Source: an uncultured Planctomycetaceae bacterium (GTDB lineage: Bacteria; Planctomycetota; Planctomycetia; Pirellulales; Pirellulaceae). From it: 7,813 bases of DNA. The stretch is from NCBI GenBank assembly GCA_937967755.1, contig CALBTA010000005.1, positions 1-7,813 of the forward strand. Reading direction: 5' to 3'. The notes beneath the pieces were generated by a model. That model worked only from the letters and a program-made list of their open reading frames with translations, ran no database searches and was not told the DNA's origin. This document shows, piece after piece, positions 6,531 through 7,813 of the stretch. Each line of letters starts with the position of its first letter. Positions within the stretch are counted from its first letter, which is position 1. The position numbers and the translations under genes were made by a program.

Positions 6531-6803
6531 ATGAATCGCATCGCCAAACACGCGGCAGTGCTGACCGCCCTGCTCATGGGAATCTGCATCGGGTACGCGG
6601 CTTCACAAGCGCCGAACTTCGCCCTGGCTGAAGTAAAACGATCGCCCGATCGCCGGCCCGTTCCAAGTGGTGCTCTGCAGTCGCTCAATGTCTTACAAAG
6701 CATGGCGACGACGCTTCAGTCCATCGACGCCCGACTAGCTCGGGTGGAAACGTCGCTTCAACGGCTGGTCGTCCAGGCTGAACAGGAGCGGTCAACGCCA
6801 TGA
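6531..6803 (+). CDS. Small membrane-anchored coiled-coil protein of unknown function
   Basis: The 90-residue product has a short basic N-terminus (MNRIAKH), a hydrophobic segment at about 8-24 and then a polar, probably external, remainder. The hydrophobic segment could be a transmembrane anchor or a signal peptide; Ala-rich sites near 23-26 and 31-33 could be cut. Residues 55-79 show a clean heptad pattern: L55, M58, L62, I65, L69, V72, L76, L79, spaced 3-4-3-4-3-4-3, so the C-terminal half should be a coiled coil of about four heptads. I know no named family for it. It follows GspF by 65 bases, without a clear ribosome binding site, and its stop overlaps the PilM start (ATGA at 6800-6803). 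This placing suggests a part of the inner-membrane scaffold that works with PilM, although with only seven residues inside the cell it lacks the cytoplasmic PilN motif that binds PilM. Confidence 0.75.
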   Translation: MNRIAKHAAVLTALLMGICIGYAASQAPNFALAEVKRSPDRRPVPSGALQSLNVLQSMATTLQSIDARLARVETSLQRLVVQAEQERSTP

Positions 6804-7813
6804 TCGGAAACGCAAAACGCGGCTGGATCGGCGTTGACTTGGGTGCCGGGGCTGTAAAGCTTGCCCAGGTTGTCCGCCGCCGTGGCCGTTTGGAATTGGC
6901 CGACGCCGCCATCGTTCGTCGGGGCGGGCCTGGCAGTTCCGATGCGACGATACCCGAAGCCGCGCGCTCATCGACCGATGAGATTCTCGGCGCGATGTCA
7001 CTGGCGCAAAAAGCCCGCGGTCGCCCGGCGGCTGGCGTATTGTCGATGCGCGATTGCGAGTTTCACGCCCTCTACATCAAAGAGCCCAACCCCAGCCCCG
7101 AAACCGTTCGCCGCGAACTCTCCTCCTCGTCACCACTTTCCTGGAGCGGCCGCTCTTTCGACTCTTGGTCGATTTATCACCCCAGCGACCCCAAGAACCA
7201 AGCCGTCGCCAACGTTGGATCGTTGAGCACGCAGGCGACAACCGCGGATTCCGCAGCCGCCGACATCGCCGGGGCCGGGCTTGATTGCCAATCGCTTGAT
7301 GGAGTGCCGACGGCAATTGCTCGGGCGATGCGATTGATGGTCGGCGGCCGCGACATACCTTTGGCAGCGGTTGACTTGGGCTACGGGTGCGCCACGTACA
7401 GCGCCATTCGGGGAGGCCGCCCCCTGTACGTGCGAAGGCTGAAGAAATGCGGGTTCCAAAGCACCATCGGGCAACTCGCCGAAGCGATCGATTGCAGCGA
7501 AGGCGAGGCCTTGGGGATGTTGCAACAGCACGGCATCGCCTCGGATAGCGAGGCGACCACCGACGCTGCCGAGGCGATTACGTCTGTGGTGACGCCGCAT
7601 CTCAGTCGGCTGGAAACTGAACTTCGTCGGACGGTCGCCTACTTGCAATCGCATCGGCGCAATCTCTCGCCCGTCGGCATGGTTTTGTTCGGTTGCGGGG
7701 CTACCACGGCCGGCTTGCCGGGTGTGCTTTCGAGGTCGCTGGACATCGATGTTCGCACCTGGCAACCGGACCCCGCGCTGCTGAGCGTCCCTTCCGTGTT
7801 GTCTGTACCGCCG
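6800..7813 (+). CDS. pilM: PilM-like actin-fold pilus assembly protein, 3' end cut by the window
   Basis: The frame is open from ATG 6800 to the last base, giving 338 residues; the family is usually about 350-370, so little is missing. PilM is a cytoplasmic FtsA/actin-fold protein that docks on PilN and links the pilus scaffold to the motor ATPases. The N-terminal phosphate-1 region reads WIGVDLGAGAVKLAQV (9-24). A second phosphate motif region is AVDLGYGCATYSAIRGG (190-206), followed by a variant GFQSTIGQLAEAI (218-230). The adenosine region reads VLFGCGATTAGLPGVLS (295-311). Cys299 replaces the middle glycine of the usual GGG run, and the Ser/Thr after DLG is shifted, so nucleotide binding may be weak. 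AGGAG at 6784-6788 and the 4-base overlap with the preceding gene support the start. PilN/PilO-like genes would be expected next, outside the window. Confidence 0.85.
   Translation, partial: MIGNAKRGWIGVDLGAGAVKLAQVVRRRGRLELADAAIVRRGGPGSSDATIPEAARSSTDEILGAMSLAQKARGRPAAGVLSMRDCEFHALYIKEPNPSPETVRRELSSSSPLSWSGRSFDSWSIYHPSDPKNQAVANVGSLSTQATTADSAAADIAGAGLDCQSLDGVPTAIARAMRLMVGGRDIPLAAVDLGYGCATYSAIRGGRPLYVRRLKKCGFQSTIGQLAEAIDCSEGEALGMLQQHGIASDSEATTDAAEAITSVVTPHLSRLETELRRTVAYLQSHRRNLSPVGMVLFGCGATTAGLPGVLSRSLDIDVRTWQPDPALLSVPSVLSVPP

Noticed and set aside
7130..7765. - strand frame of 211 codons opposite the right-hand end
   Set aside because: The + strand frame from 6800 has clear PilM motifs through the whole stretch, so this is its shadow.
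1..7813. CRISPR arrays, insertion sequences, tRNA or rRNA genes, attachment sites
   Set aside because: No repeat-spacer pattern, transposase, terminal inverted repeats, or RNA gene sequence was seen; the window is almost fully explained by one gene cluster.

Overview
The window is a single-strand run of genes for a type IV pilus / type II secretion-like assembly machine with a signalling module inserted in the middle of it. The gene order on the + strand is: prepilin (420-851), single-domain response regulator (897-1274), membrane histidine kinase (1324-3165), STAS-domain protein (3168-3500), GspE/PilB-type assembly ATPase (3497-5281), GspF/PilC-type inner-membrane platform protein (5302-6465), a small membrane-anchored coiled-coil protein (6531-6803) and the start of an actin-like PilM protein (6800 to the window edge). 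Gaps are 45, 49, 2, -4, 20, 65 and -4 bases, and I see no convincing terminator, so the genes are probably one transcription unit. It may start in the intergenic stretch 160-419.

At the left edge a separate gene appears to run leftwards (start codon at 159-157 on the - strand, truncated by the window). The 260 bases between it and the prepilin gene would therefore be a divergent control region. It holds several short inverted repeats but no promoter I can defend.

Organism: a Gram-negative-type bacterium with GC-rich coding DNA. The style of the prepilin, the long kinase with a cache-like sensor, the mix of GspE/GspF with PilM, and the weak or missing Shine-Dalgarno sequences suggest a planctomycete (Pirellula/Rhodopirellula type). 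This is an inference from general resemblance, not proof.

How the genes would work together: GspE hydrolyses ATP in the cytoplasm and drives GspF in the inner membrane, which pushes prepilin subunits into a filament. PilM, probably with the small coiled-coil protein and genes beyond the right edge, forms the inner-membrane scaffold. The kinase probably senses something outside the membrane and phosphorylates the neighbouring regulator, which has no DNA-binding domain and so should act by protein contact. The STAS gene shares an ATGA overlap with the ATPase gene. The ATPase also has an N-terminal pair of 24-residue motifs in the layout of the c-di-GMP-binding MshEN domain. The main point of interest is this stacking of two-component, STAS and possible second-messenger control on one secretion or pilus motor. 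Secretin, prepilin peptidase and PilN/PilO-like genes are not in the window.
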